Below are positions 24,809 through 33,184 of a stretch of 64,000 bases of DNA, piece after piece (positions within the stretch are counted from its first letter, which is position 1; the number at the start of each line of letters is the position of its first letter). Origin of the DNA: Oscillospiraceae bacterium (GTDB lineage Bacteria; Bacillota; Clostridia; Oscillospirales; Ruminococcaceae); assembly GCA_018110825.1 (NCBI GenBank), contig JAGBCL010000052.1:1-64000 (forward strand), written 5' to 3'. The translations under genes and the position numbers were made by a program. A model generated the notes under the pieces. The model was not told the DNA's origin, did not search any database, and saw nothing but the letters and a program-made list of their open reading frames with translations.

Positions 24809-24852
24809 ATTATATACTATTCTTGGGACAAAGTCAATATGTTTGGGACAAA
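24809..24852 (-). promoter_or_regulatory. Promoter and direct-repeat operator of the IetAS-like operon
   Basis: On the minus strand TTGACT (24837-24832), a 17-bp spacer and TATAAT (24814-24809) form a near-consensus promoter. Two identical 10-bp direct repeats, TTTGTCCCAA, lie at 24852-24843 and 24832-24823, 20 bp apart. One is just upstream of the -35 box; the other starts at its last base and lies in the spacer. This layout suggests repression by a protein binding two helical turns apart. Confidence 0.8.
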
Positions 24853-24965
24853 TATTTGCAAATCAAGCAAAAAGACAAAGAGTAAATCATAATCATCTGC
24901 TTCTTGTTTTCATATCATCAATATATAAAACATTGATTTTTACATCATACTCGACATCTCTAACT

Positions 24966-25033
24966 TTTCACACCCGAAAACCAGTATTTCACACCATTAT
25001 ATATTTGCTAAACGTGTTATGCAGTGTTATAAT
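24966..25033 (+). promoter_or_regulatory. LytTR-type binding repeats and promoter of the response-regulator gene
   Basis: TTTCACACC occurs at 24966-24974 and again at 24987-24995, exactly 21 bp apart, the spacing typical of LytTR regulator targets. Nine bases further is TTGCTA (25005-25010), then a 17-bp spacer and TATAAT (25028-25033). The same arrangement, with a slightly diverged sequence, recurs at 27237-27266. Confidence 0.7.
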
Positions 25034-25065
25034 TAAATGGAGTATAAGTGAAAGGGTATAACACT

Positions 25066-25791
25066 ATGAAAATAGCAATTTGCGATGATGATAAAGCGAT
25101 ACGAGAGTATATTGTATCTTTGATAAGAGATATATTGCATAATGCTGATATATCTGAGTTTCAAAGTGGAGAAGAAATGTGTTCTGCAAACGAGAACTTT
25201 GACATTTCATTTCTTGATATTAAACTACAAAATATGTCTGGGATTGATGTTGCAAAACATATAAGAAGTGCACAAGACAAGTATTACAAAGCCAAGAGTA
25301 TTATTATCTTTATAACAGGGTATTCGGAATATGTAGAAGAAGCTTTTGATGTGAACGCTTTTCATTACCTGTTAAAGCCGATTGATGAAAAGAAATTCAA
25401 AACTGTTTTCAATCGTGCAGTTAAGGAAATGTATTCGACAGAGGTGTATCAACAAAAATATGTAATTGTCAAGAGAAACAACATACAGAAAAAAATACTT
25501 TTCAAAGATATCTATTATATTGAAAGCAGCAATAAAAAGGTGATTTTTCACACAAAGGACGGTATACTTGATATATACGGAAAAATGGATGAGTGGCAGG
25601 AAAAACTGGGAGACTCTTTCTATCGTTGCCATAGAGGGTATCTTGTCAATATGGAGAAGATTACTGCGTACAGTTACGATACAATAGAAGTTATCAACGG
25701 CGATTCGTTAATCCTTGCTCAAAAAAAATATCCTGAGTTTATCAAGGTCTATATGAGATACGCCAAAAACGGAGGAACTGTAAATGTTTAG
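25066..25791 (+). CDS. LytTR-family (AgrA-like) response regulator
   Basis: A 241-residue two-component regulator. The receiver domain (residues 1-120) has the acidic pair in CDDDKAI, the phospho-acceptor aspartate in FLDIKLQ and a conserved lysine in LLKPIDEKK. The LytTR DNA-binding domain (about 138-235) starts YVIVKRNNIQKKILFKDIYYIESSNKKVIFH and contains FYRCHRGYLVN. The start at 25066 has GAAAGGG upstream. The kinase gene begins 8 bases before this one ends. Paired repeats in its own promoter and in front of the four downstream genes suggest autoregulation and control of that operon. Confidence 0.88.
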   Translation: MKIAICDDDKAIREYIVSLIRDILHNADISEFQSGEEMCSANENFDISFLDIKLQNMSGIDVAKHIRSAQDKYYKAKSIIIFITGYSEYVEEAFDVNAFHYLLKPIDEKKFKTVFNRAVKEMYSTEVYQQKYVIVKRNNIQKKILFKDIYYIESSNKKVIFHTKDGILDIYGKMDEWQEKLGDSFYRCHRGYLVNMEKITAYSYDTIEVINGDSLILAQKKYPEFIKVYMRYAKNGGTVNV

Positions 25792-27223
25792 TTTGCTGTC
25801 CGTGTTGATACATATAATAAACAGCATGTTTAGTGGTATATACACAAGTCAATTTCTCAAAAGTAAACGTAACCCAAAAGCAACGATTGTATTATGGAGC
25901 ATCGTCTATTTTATATTTCAGGTAGTTATATTTGATATAATACACTGTCAATATTAGTTCAGCAATATAACAGGTGCTGTTGTCAATATAATACTGATTA
26001 TGACTATGCAATTGATATTCTTTCGCAAAGGAACATCCAGTCAGTTATTTGTTTGTTTCAGTTTTGCTGCTGGAAGGGAAATTGTAAAGTATATTGTCAG
26101 CGTGCTGAATGTTGGGTTGGGTGCAGTTGTCGGCAGTTGGATAGATAATTTACTTCAACAAGGAAAGATTGTTACAAACAGTCAGGTCGAATCGATGAGT
26201 AACACTATGATATGTGTAATGTCTTTTGCAAGTGCAATTTTGTACGCCTTTATTCTGGGTATATATCTGTTGATGATAAATAAAAAATATGTCAGAAAAG
26301 AATATCAACTACAAATTCGTGAAAATGTATTTCTGATATTACCGAGCATTGCGGCAATTTGTATTTCCATAACGCTTAGAATGATGATTGTTACAGTAGA
26401 AAACGGAACCACATTACTTATTTACGATACTGTTCCTGCAACGCTGTTCTGGATTCCCGTGATATGTATATTGTTATTAGGAGCTGTTATAGCAAATGTA
26501 ATTCTTTTTCAGAATGTGGTGCAATACCACGAAGAAAACAGAAAACGCTCATTATTGGAAAATCAGATACAACAAATGCAAAAAGAAGTGAAAGAGATAC
26601 AGGACGTTTACACAGATATGCGTGGCTTACGGCACGACCTGAAAGGACATATCAATAATATTACAGCTTATGTAAAGAAACATAATAACGCCGATGATGA
26701 AGAATTGAACAGCTATATCAAAAATATGGAGGAAACAGTAAGTAAACTGGACTTCGGTTATCATAGTGGGAATCCGATTACTGATATTATCATTCATCAG
26801 AAGAAGCAAGAAGCAGACAAAGGAAAAATTCAATTTTCTGTTGATTTTGCTTATCCAAATGAACTTGAAATTGATGTTTATGATATAGGGGTTATTCTGA
26901 ATAATGCATTGGAAAATGCGATAGAAGCCTGTTCTTTTGTTGAAAATGAGAGATTTATATCTTTAAATTCTTATGTGAAAGGAAATCTTTTCTTTGTAGA
27001 GATTGAAAACAACTTTGTTAAGGAGATTGTAATAAACAAGGAAAGTGGACTTCCTGAAAGCAGCAAAGCAAACAAGAAACAGCACGGAATAGGAATTTTC
27101 AATATACAAAGGTGTGCAAGGAAGTACAAGGGTGATATTGATATTGCCTTTGACTCTTCAAAGCCAGAGTATAAAACATTCAATCTTACAATTATGTTAA
27201 ACGGAAAACCTGCTGAGTTATAG
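25784..27223 (+). pseudogene. AgrC-like GHKL sensor histidine kinase with in-frame amber stop
   Basis: The frame opens at ATG 25784, overlapping the regulator gene by 8 bases. It reads 57 codons of membrane sequence (MFSLLSVLIHIINSMFSG), meets TAG at 25955-25957, and continues in the same frame to 27223. Joined, it would be about 479 residues: six or so membrane segments, then a DHp region with RHDLKGH, the N box GVILNNALENAIEAC and the G box KQHGIGIFNIQR. A restart at ATG 26000 would make a 407-residue protein lacking the first two membrane helices. Either the kinase is inactivated, or a shortened form is used. No AgrB or AgrD gene is nearby. Confidence 0.8.
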
Positions 27224-27239
27224 AGCTTGGCAGGTTTTT
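27205..27239 (+). terminator. Terminator overlapping the end of the kinase gene
   Basis: AAAACCTGC (27205-27213) pairs with GCAGGTTTT (27230-27238), with further T. The kinase stop codon lies in the loop. The next regulator-binding repeat starts at 27237, directly after the stem. Confidence 0.75.
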
Positions 27240-27266
27240 CGCACCCAAAACATAGTCGTTCACGCC
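27237..27266 (+). promoter_or_regulatory. Second LytTR-type repeat pair, ahead of the unknown operon
   Basis: TTTCGCACC (27237-27245) and GTTCACGCC (27258-27266) are 21 bp apart, as in the pair at 24966-24995, and are similar in sequence (7 to 8 of 9 matches). No strong -35 box follows, as expected for an activator-dependent promoter. It probably lets the LytTR regulator switch on the following genes. Confidence 0.6.
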
Positions 27267-27344
27267 TTTACTGTTAAATAAGAATAACAATTATCCGATA
27301 TTTGAAGTAGAGGCATTAGGCTTTAGAAAGGTAAGGTGAATTGT

Positions 27345-27947
27345 ATGTCAATGACAATAGGAAATCAAATGAATGTAGGTAACAATTATTCTTCAAGCAG
27401 CACCAATAAAAGCAACGAATATAAAAATGTTCGGGATTATTCAAATTATTTGAAGGATAAATACGCTTGTTTAACACCTGGAAAGAATGTGGCTGTATCT
27501 GTTACATCAAGAATGTTAAGAAAAGCAATGAGCGATGAGAAAACTGGTCAGTGGTTGGAAAGAGAACTTTCAAAAGCACCTGATTACATAAAAGAAGCTC
27601 AGCAGTCTGCAAGTGCTCGTGGTTCAAAACTATTATATGCTGCTATTGAGTTTGATGAGGAATATACGACTATGTACACTTGTACAGTTACAGACACCCC
27701 AGGCAAAGATTCCAATATTGAAAAATGGTTAGAAAAAATCAAAGAAAGTAAGGAAGAACAGAAAGCTGCCGAAAAGAAAACGGAGAAGAAGGCTGGCGAA
27801 GAAAATTCTGATAATCAGAAAATATCAGAGCAAACTTATACTTTTAAAGGCAAGGATTTAAAGAGTGTTACAGATAGCTTTATTCAGAAAATGTCTACTT
27901 TAAATTCTAAAATGAATTATCTTGGTGGATTTAATATGAAGATATAA
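27345..27947 (+). CDS. Unknown protein A of the LytTR-controlled operon
   Basis: A 200-residue protein that I do not recognise. It begins MSMTIGNQMNVGNNYSSSS and is followed by a helical domain (YSNYLKDKYACLTPGKNVAVSVTSRMLRKAMSDEKTGQWLERELSKAPDYI). A lysine/glutamate-rich segment lies near 125-160 (KESKEEQKAAEKKTEKKAGEE), and another helical part ends the protein. There is no signal peptide or membrane segment. The first residues, MS-x-TIGN, recur at the start of the next protein, so they may form a short recognition or export signal. The GTG at 27336 is a less likely start because AAGGTG precedes ATG 27345. Confidence 0.6.
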   Translation: MSMTIGNQMNVGNNYSSSSTNKSNEYKNVRDYSNYLKDKYACLTPGKNVAVSVTSRMLRKAMSDEKTGQWLERELSKAPDYIKEAQQSASARGSKLLYAAIEFDEEYTTMYTCTVTDTPGKDSNIEKWLEKIKESKEEQKAAEKKTEKKAGEENSDNQKISEQTYTFKGKDLKSVTDSFIQKMSTLNSKMNYLGGFNMKI

Positions 27948-27961
27948 GGAGGATGAGGATT

Positions 27962-28432
27962 ATGTCGATAACAATAGGTAATAGTTCTCCCAGTGAATAT
28001 GTAGGTAATATTTCATCAAGGCTTCTGAAAACAGAAAGTGCTGAAAATAATGTTGAAGTAAATAATATTCCTGCTGCAAAAGATGAATATATCAGTAGCG
28101 AAAATGATATTTGCAAACCGATTGGTTTATATCATATAGAGCAGGATGAAGACGGAAATCCCCAAGTTATATATGATGCCCCTGATAAGTCGGAAAAACA
28201 AATGAATGGTCAACCAACAGATAAAGCCGAAAAATGCACCACCAATACCGATAAAGTCGACCGTGAAATTGAAAAGTTAAAAGAGAAAAAACGCCAAATT
28301 GAACAACAGATACAATCTGAAACAGACGAAAATAAAAGGCAAGCACTGGAGAAGCAATTAGCTCAGGTTGAAGCTGAATTAAGTCAGAAGAATAATGATG
28401 CATACAGAAGGAAAAATGCTGTTGTTTCTTGA
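27962..28432 (+). CDS. Unknown protein B of the LytTR-controlled operon
   Basis: A 156-residue protein of no recognised family. It starts MSITIGNSSPSEYVGNISSRLL, sharing MS-x-TIGN with protein A. The middle is polar; the C-terminal part (residues about 100-148, DREIEKLKEKKRQIEQQIQSETDENKRQALEKQLAQVEAELSQ) is a clear coiled coil. The start at 27962 is 8 bases after AAGGAGG; an ATG at 27953 overlaps that site. It follows protein A after 14 bases and ends at a strong terminator, so A and B form one transcript. Confidence 0.6.
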   Translation: MSITIGNSSPSEYVGNISSRLLKTESAENNVEVNNIPAAKDEYISSENDICKPIGLYHIEQDEDGNPQVIYDAPDKSEKQMNGQPTDKAEKCTTNTDKVDREIEKLKEKKRQIEQQIQSETDENKRQALEKQLAQVEAELSQKNNDAYRRKNAVVS

Positions 28433-28438
28433 TTATAT

Positions 28439-28477
28439 ACAGGCAGTATGTTTATATTTACTGCCTGTGTTATTTTT
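28439..28477 (+). terminator. Intrinsic terminator after protein B
   Basis: ACAGGCAGTA (28439-28448) pairs perfectly with TACTGCCTGT (28459-28468), followed by GTTATTTTT. Proteins C and D downstream therefore need read-through or a separate promoter; a TATAAT is present at 28559-28564 without a clear -35 box. Confidence 0.8.
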
Positions 28478-28627
28478 GTATTATTAACACTAAGTTCTAA
28501 TTTTATTGTTAAAATTTTCGACTTCATATTAAGTTTTAAAGTAATCTGTCGATATATATATAATGAACGGTAGTGTACTTTGATAGCTTGCACTTTTATG
28601 AAATTAAAGCTGATAGGAGGACGTCAA

Positions 28628-29374
28628 ATGAATGTGCATTTAAATTCGGATTTATTAAATATGCCGTTAAAAAATATGATGGCAAAAGAAAAAGCTGGCG
28701 ATAGCACTCTCCAAACAGCACCTGAACAGCAACAAAAAATTGTATTCAAAAAGGATAGCTTTGAGAGTTATCGGGACAGGATAACAAACGGACCTTCTTT
28801 TGATGACGTTAAAAAACAAAGAGATTTCTTACTTAATACAAAGCTTTCTCCTGATATAAATTATAACTTTACTTTATCCGAAAGAATAAATAAGCTGAAC
28901 GTTTCGGATAAAGAGACAAGCACGAACGGTATCTTATCAAGCTCGAACATATTGGATAACATTATGAATGCATATACTTCTCTGTATGATGAAATTGTTC
29001 AAGGATATAAAAATGGCACAAGGGTAATTAATGTTTCCGACCTAAATAGCAATGAAGGATATCGCACTCTTACTATGCAGGAAGAACTCGATGATTTAGA
29101 TAAAGCTTATGAAAAAGCGGTGAATACAGCGGTCTCTTCGCTTGATAAAGAAACAGATATTCAGCTTTCTTTTGATAAATATTATGAAAAGTTGCAATGC
29201 ATAGGAGAAGAAAGAGCCGATTTTGCAAAAGAATATGCAAATAAGGAAACATCCGTAAAATTTAATGCAGATGATATATTGCATAAAATGATTTCTGAAA
29301 GAGATGTGTGGAGAACAAGCTATGCAAAGCAATTCGGACTTTTTGTTCAACCCACAATCGATATTGAAGCGTAA
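28628..29374 (+). CDS. Unknown protein C of the cluster
   Basis: A 248-residue, soluble, mainly helical protein (MNVHLNSDLLNMPLKNMMAKEKAGDS, ending QFGLFVQPTIDIEA). No family is recognised. The central region (SSSNILDNIMNAYTSLYDEIVQGYKNGTRVINVS, then LTMQEELDDLDKAYEKAVNTAV) suggests a helical bundle. There is no signal peptide. AGGAGG lies ahead of ATG 28628. Protein D follows 33 bases later in the same direction, so the two are likely cotranscribed. Confidence 0.55.
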   Translation: MNVHLNSDLLNMPLKNMMAKEKAGDSTLQTAPEQQQKIVFKKDSFESYRDRITNGPSFDDVKKQRDFLLNTKLSPDINYNFTLSERINKLNVSDKETSTNGILSSSNILDNIMNAYTSLYDEIVQGYKNGTRVINVSDLNSNEGYRTLTMQEELDDLDKAYEKAVNTAVSSLDKETDIQLSFDKYYEKLQCIGEERADFAKEYANKETSVKFNADDILHKMISERDVWRTSYAKQFGLFVQPTIDIEA

Positions 29375-29407
29375 ACTTTGATTATTTCATCCAAGGAGGA
29401 CATAGGT

Positions 29408-30394
29408 ATGGCAATCAATTTAATGAATTTATATGGCTTAAACAAACCCGAATCCACAATAGTAAGACAGAAAATTCAGCCTTCTACATTGCGCTTGGAT
29501 TTAGATACGGTAAAAACAAACTGGGAGCAGATAAAAAGCGAAAGCAAGGACCTTGTTATGATTTCAGGCGAAGCGCAGGTAACAGGAAAAACTGTTTCCC
29601 AAAATGATATAGACGGTTTAGGCGATTTAAAGCGTACTGTAAACTATTCTTCCGATGTGTTTTTCCAAAGGGATATGCCTCGTACCCCATCAGGTGATAA
29701 CGGGTATATTGTCGGCGGCGTTTCATTCAGCAAGGAAGAACTTGAAAAATGCCGTATGGTAATGAAAACAGCTGCTGAAAATATAGGTTGTGGTATCGGA
29801 AAGGGTACAGATATTGATTATAAAAATTATGCACAGATGGGAATTGCAACAAGTTGCGTAAAAACTTTTGCTAAAAATAATCTTACGGAAGAACAGGCTG
29901 TTGTATTAAACAAAGCTATGGAAGAGTATAATCAAGCTTTAATTGATTTTCAAAATCAGACCTATGAAGACGTCAGCTATGTAGACACTCCCTACGCAAA
30001 TCAAGCTGATTATTATGGTAAAGCAAGAGTGCTTAGCGATGGCGAAATTGAAGTGATAAATAAATTAAAAGAAGAAATCAGCAGACTTACAGGCAGGTAT
30101 ATGGAGCCTTCAAGAAAAGGGATGGTTGCAGGTACACCCTCTGCTACAAACGAAGCTCTTATTGGTAAAATTACCGATTTGTTCTCTGATATTGATTGTG
30201 ACAGTGTTCAGGATATAAATGCGGCAGCAGAAAGATACAAGGATTTGGTGAAACCTGCCTATATTGCTTACGGAATGAACGATGAGCACGGCTCATTATC
30301 AAAAGTCCTTGAAGCAGATGTTGAATATTTCAGAAATCAGGTATCTAATATGCTGAACGTAATGAAGTTTCATCCTATAAATTTAAGCGTATGA
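29408..30394 (+). CDS. Unknown protein D of the cluster
   Basis: A 328-residue protein (MAINLMNLYGLNKPESTIVRQKIQ) without recognised domains, signal peptide or membrane segment. A glycine-rich stretch (GDNGYIVGGVSFSKEELEKCRMVMKTAAENIGCGIGKGTDIDYKNYAQMG) lies around residues 95-150 and a helical part follows. The ATG at 29408 is preceded by AAGGAGGACATA. The set A-D has related short N-termini and no secretion signal, and sits next to a cell-signalling regulator. A role in a secreted or cell-contact structure is conceivable, but only a guess. Confidence 0.55.
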   Translation: MAINLMNLYGLNKPESTIVRQKIQPSTLRLDLDTVKTNWEQIKSESKDLVMISGEAQVTGKTVSQNDIDGLGDLKRTVNYSSDVFFQRDMPRTPSGDNGYIVGGVSFSKEELEKCRMVMKTAAENIGCGIGKGTDIDYKNYAQMGIATSCVKTFAKNNLTEEQAVVLNKAMEEYNQALIDFQNQTYEDVSYVDTPYANQADYYGKARVLSDGEIEVINKLKEEISRLTGRYMEPSRKGMVAGTPSATNEALIGKITDLFSDIDCDSVQDINAAAERYKDLVKPAYIAYGMNDEHGSLSKVLEADVEYFRNQVSNMLNVMKFHPINLSV

Positions 30395-30538
30395 TTTGAA
30401 TTCAAGAGGTGTAGGTTTTATCCGACATCCGATAATAGTACATTGTCTATTTGCGAAACTGCTTGGTACTATTTTATTAGGATTTTGGCATAACATCTTC
30501 AGCCGATAACGAAAAATAGATATTAAGTCTAAAGTTTT

Positions 30539-30570
30539 AGCCACGCATATTAAACTGCGTGGCTATTTTT
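30539..30570 (+). terminator. Intrinsic terminator after protein D
   Basis: AGCCACGCA (30539-30547) pairs with TGCGTGGCT (30556-30564), followed by ATTTTT. It lies about 145 bases after the protein D stop codon. Confidence 0.8.
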
Positions 30571-30881
30571 GTGATGATAAACTTAATTTGAGGCATACAA
30601 AAATTCCGTATCCGATTTTCACATCAGATACGAGACTTATTTTTTTTTACCCAAAATCCCCCAAAAACCTTACAGTCAAGTCTTTTCATTGGTTTTGTCG
30701 GGATAGGCATTATATGTCTTTAAGCAGAAACATACCATTGATTTTGGTCTTTATTTGGTCATTATTGTTGCGAAATCATACATAAAAACAGCACAATCAT
30801 ATTTTTGTAAATTGCTCTGAAATGGCGTAAAATCGGCGTTTCAGACGATTTGCTGAAAGTTACGGAAAAGCGGTTGGACAT

Positions 30882-30904
30882 TTCAAGTCCGGTTAGCGGC
30901 ACCA
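30882..30904 (+). other. tRNA-Leu 3'-end fragment, probable att site
   Basis: The 23 bases from TTCAAGTCC to GCGGCACCA are exactly what ends a tRNA-Leu gene: T-loop, 3' side of the T stem, acceptor strand TAGCGGC, discriminator A and CCA. The 5' half of a tRNA (which would begin GCCGCTA) is absent upstream, so this is not a gene. Islands that insert into tRNA 3' ends leave such a copy at their far end, which suggests the right end of the 0-30.9 kb island. A perfect 13-bp hairpin (30915-30927 with 30934-30946) follows. Confidence 0.6.
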
Positions 30905-30914
30905 ATTTTTATCA

Positions 30915-30952
30915 CCCTCAAACGCCGTAGTTTCGGCGTTTGAGGGATTTTA
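30915..30952 (+). terminator. Strong hairpin after the tRNA fragment
   Basis: CCCTCAAACGCCG (30915-30927) pairs perfectly with CGGCGTTTGAGGG (30934-30946), followed by ATTTTACTTTTATT. It resembles a tRNA-gene terminator carried along with the att site. Confidence 0.7.
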
Positions 30953-31065
30953 CTTTTATTGGCAAGCCAGAGTTTTTTTATAAATTCGGACTTGCTAAAA
31001 CGTTGCTAAAACAAACTTTTTGCTAATACGCCAAGCCATAAATTAATGCACTGCCGATAAAAAAC

Positions 31066-31209
31066 TCAGAAAATATCAGAAAGTGTATCATTGATACTAT
31101 TTGCAGCAGGGTTAAATGCGTCTGAATATAAGTGAGAATACAAATCGGCAGTAACAGCAAATGATTGATGACCTAAGGCGATGTAGTAATGAATATTTCT
31201 TCGTTGCAT
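31066..31209 (-). pseudogene. Remnant of a tyrosine-integrase C-terminus
   Basis: A 47-codon minus-strand frame with a GGAG site reads MQRRNIHYYIALGHQSFAVT then ADLYSHLYSDAFNPAAN. LGH-(x)10-Y-S-H is the last catalytic block of tyrosine recombinases, with the histidine and nucleophilic tyrosine correctly spaced by 10 residues. The rest of the gene is missing. It lies 160 bases beyond the tRNA-Leu fragment and marks an older integration event. The surrounding 30571-30881 and 31210-31583 stretches contain no other recognisable gene. Confidence 0.65.
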
Positions 31210-31583
31210 TCGCAACTCTCCTTTCTGTTTAATCAATATATTTCAAGGTCAGTGAAATTTTATTAATAAGCCGAAACTCATCTGAAAATGTACCCCATAA
31301 CAGACGCACCATAAATATTTACACAGGTTCACGGACGTGCCAAAACTCGCTCTGGTATACCTTTTGAAATTCGTGGGGTTAGGCTTTGGATGTGAGCAAA
31401 TATTCGCTGCTTGTATTTAGCTCTGGAATTCCGATAAATATTGTCTGGATTTCGGTGGCTGGTCAGGGAGTCTGAAAATATATTTTTGCTGTTTAAGAAA
31501 CGCTCTGAACCTTTACAGACAAAAGAAATGGCACACCGCTTAATATACTTAAGCGATATGCCTTTATAGGTGTGATTTTATTT

Positions 31584-32849
31584 TCAGGTCTGTGCCAAAA
31601 TATCTTTAAGTGTCTGACTTGCTTCCTCAACAACAGCAAGGTCAGCATAGCTGTCATACTCCTCAGATGCAGGCAGTTCCTCAACGGGAGTGCTGTCTGT
31701 ACAAGAAGCCTCGTCATATTCGTGTTCGTACCAAGCAACTTCCTCAGCTGTGGAAATATCCGTTACCGCACCCCACGTTCTGAATGCTGTATCAAAGCCT
31801 TTTACGCACTTTGTAACCAGATAATATGTACTGTTGCCTTCAACGATTTTTATATCTGCGTACTCTGCGTTCTTGCTTATGTCCACGCTCTCCATAGTAC
31901 CCGAATTTACAATACTGACCATCATATTGTCATCAACAATTACGCAGAGGTTTCCGTCAAACTCAAAAGAACCTGCAATCTTGCTCTTATAATATTCAAC
32001 GGTTTCAGCTCCGTCTTTTTCGTAAAGCTGTGCTATGACGTCTTCGGGGGTTAACGCAAGCTTATAGCCGAAAATATCCTCATATCTGTCACTGAATTTA
32101 TCGGGAACGGTAATGCTTGTAAGATTTACACAATTTTTAAATGCACCATCACCAATTTCGGTAACGCTGTCAGGAATTACAACGCTTTTAAGACTCTCAC
32201 AATCCGCAAAAGCTGTACTGCCGATTTTAGTGACACCATCTTCAATAATAACGCTCTCAAGCTTTATACAACTAAAGAAAGCACCGTTGCCGATTTCACA
32301 ATTGTCACCCTTAATAACAAGCTCACCTGTAAGAGCAGAGTATGCAAATGCCTGTTCGCCGATTTCATTGATGCTATCAGGAATTTCTATGCTTTCCAAT
32401 GATTCATCGCCGTAAAAAGCACAAACACCTATTTTAGTAACGCTGTCAGGAATGTTTATATTCGTAAGCTCATAACACTGTCTGAAAGCGTTTTTACCTA
32501 TTTCGGTCACGCCGTCGGGAATTGTAACATCTGTAAGGCTGAAATAGTGTGAATATGCACCGTCTTCAATCTTCACAGTTCCGTCAGGAATGGTTACAGA
32601 TGTCAGTTCCAACTGCTCCTGAGAAAATCCCTCGTCTTCTGATTCAGCTGATGTTTCAGTTTCTGCAATTGTTGTTTCTTCCGTAACCGTAGTAGTTTCC
32701 TCGGCAGCTGTGGTTGTTTCAGCGATAGTGGTAGTTACTTCTGCTGTTGTGCTTTCGGATACACTTTCTTCCGCTGTATTACCGCACGCTGTCATTCCTG
32801 CAAGCATCACTGCAACAAGTACCATTGCTGCGATTTTCTTCATCTTCAT
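31584..32849 (-). CDS. BspA-type leucine-rich-repeat lipoprotein
   Basis: A 421-residue surface protein. The signal peptide MKMKKIAAMVLVAVMLAGMTAC ends in a lipobox with C22. A long T/E/S-rich linker follows (to ~75). At least seven LRR_5 (BspA/Treponema pallidum type) repeats occur at about 80-265, with the form IPDSVTEIGDGAFKNCVNLTSI. The C-terminal ~150 residues form a separate domain without recognised motifs. Such proteins are abundant on the surface of gut Firmicutes and mediate binding; the ligand is unknown. An imperfect stem-loop lies beyond the stop (31532-31574). It is the first gene of the ordinary chromosomal block. Confidence 0.85.
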   Translation of the reverse strand: MKMKKIAAMVLVAVMLAGMTACGNTAEESVSESTTAEVTTTIAETTTAAEETTTVTEETTIAETETSAESEDEGFSQEQLELTSVTIPDGTVKIEDGAYSHYFSLTDVTIPDGVTEIGKNAFRQCYELTNINIPDSVTKIGVCAFYGDESLESIEIPDSINEIGEQAFAYSALTGELVIKGDNCEIGNGAFFSCIKLESVIIEDGVTKIGSTAFADCESLKSVVIPDSVTEIGDGAFKNCVNLTSITVPDKFSDRYEDIFGYKLALTPEDVIAQLYEKDGAETVEYYKSKIAGSFEFDGNLCVIVDDNMMVSIVNSGTMESVDISKNAEYADIKIVEGNSTYYLVTKCVKGFDTAFRTWGAVTDISTAEEVAWYEHEYDEASCTDSTPVEELPASEEYDSYADLAVVEEASQTLKDILAQT

Positions 32850-33144
32850 TCTTATACTTCCTTTTTATTATTTTGTAAACGCATACCGTAAGGCATAGCT
32901 CCGCAAAGGGTACACGCATTGCATATACCCCTAACAGAATAATTATACTCTCCAAATATCGCAAAGTCAACATAATATTTCGACACTTTTCGCACATTTA
33001 ACCAACATATCTGTAAATGTCACTCGCAGATTATATCTGTTAATCTGCGTTGCTAAATGTAAACTTTACAGCATATCATAAATATTTCAAAAAACACTCA
33101 TTTGATGCCGTTAACATTGTGCGACAAAGTCATTACACACATAT

Positions 33145-33180
33145 GTGTTATCGAAAATGTATGCATTTTTTCGATAACAC
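33145..33180 (-). terminator. Hairpin after the chimeric lipoprotein-ATPase gene
   Basis: GTGTTATCGAAAA (33145-33157) pairs perfectly with TTTTCGATAACAC (33168-33180). It lies 5 bases beyond the stop of the minus-strand gene at 33185. The T run after it is weak. The rest of 32850-33144 holds only the upstream region of the LRR gene, with no further gene seen. Confidence 0.55.
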
Positions 33181-33184
33181 TTGT

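Noticed and set aside
24966..27266. Agr-type quorum-sensing locus
   Set aside because: The kinase and regulator are of AgrC/AgrA type, but no AgrB-like processing enzyme or AgrD-like peptide gene is present nearby, so the input signal remains unknown.
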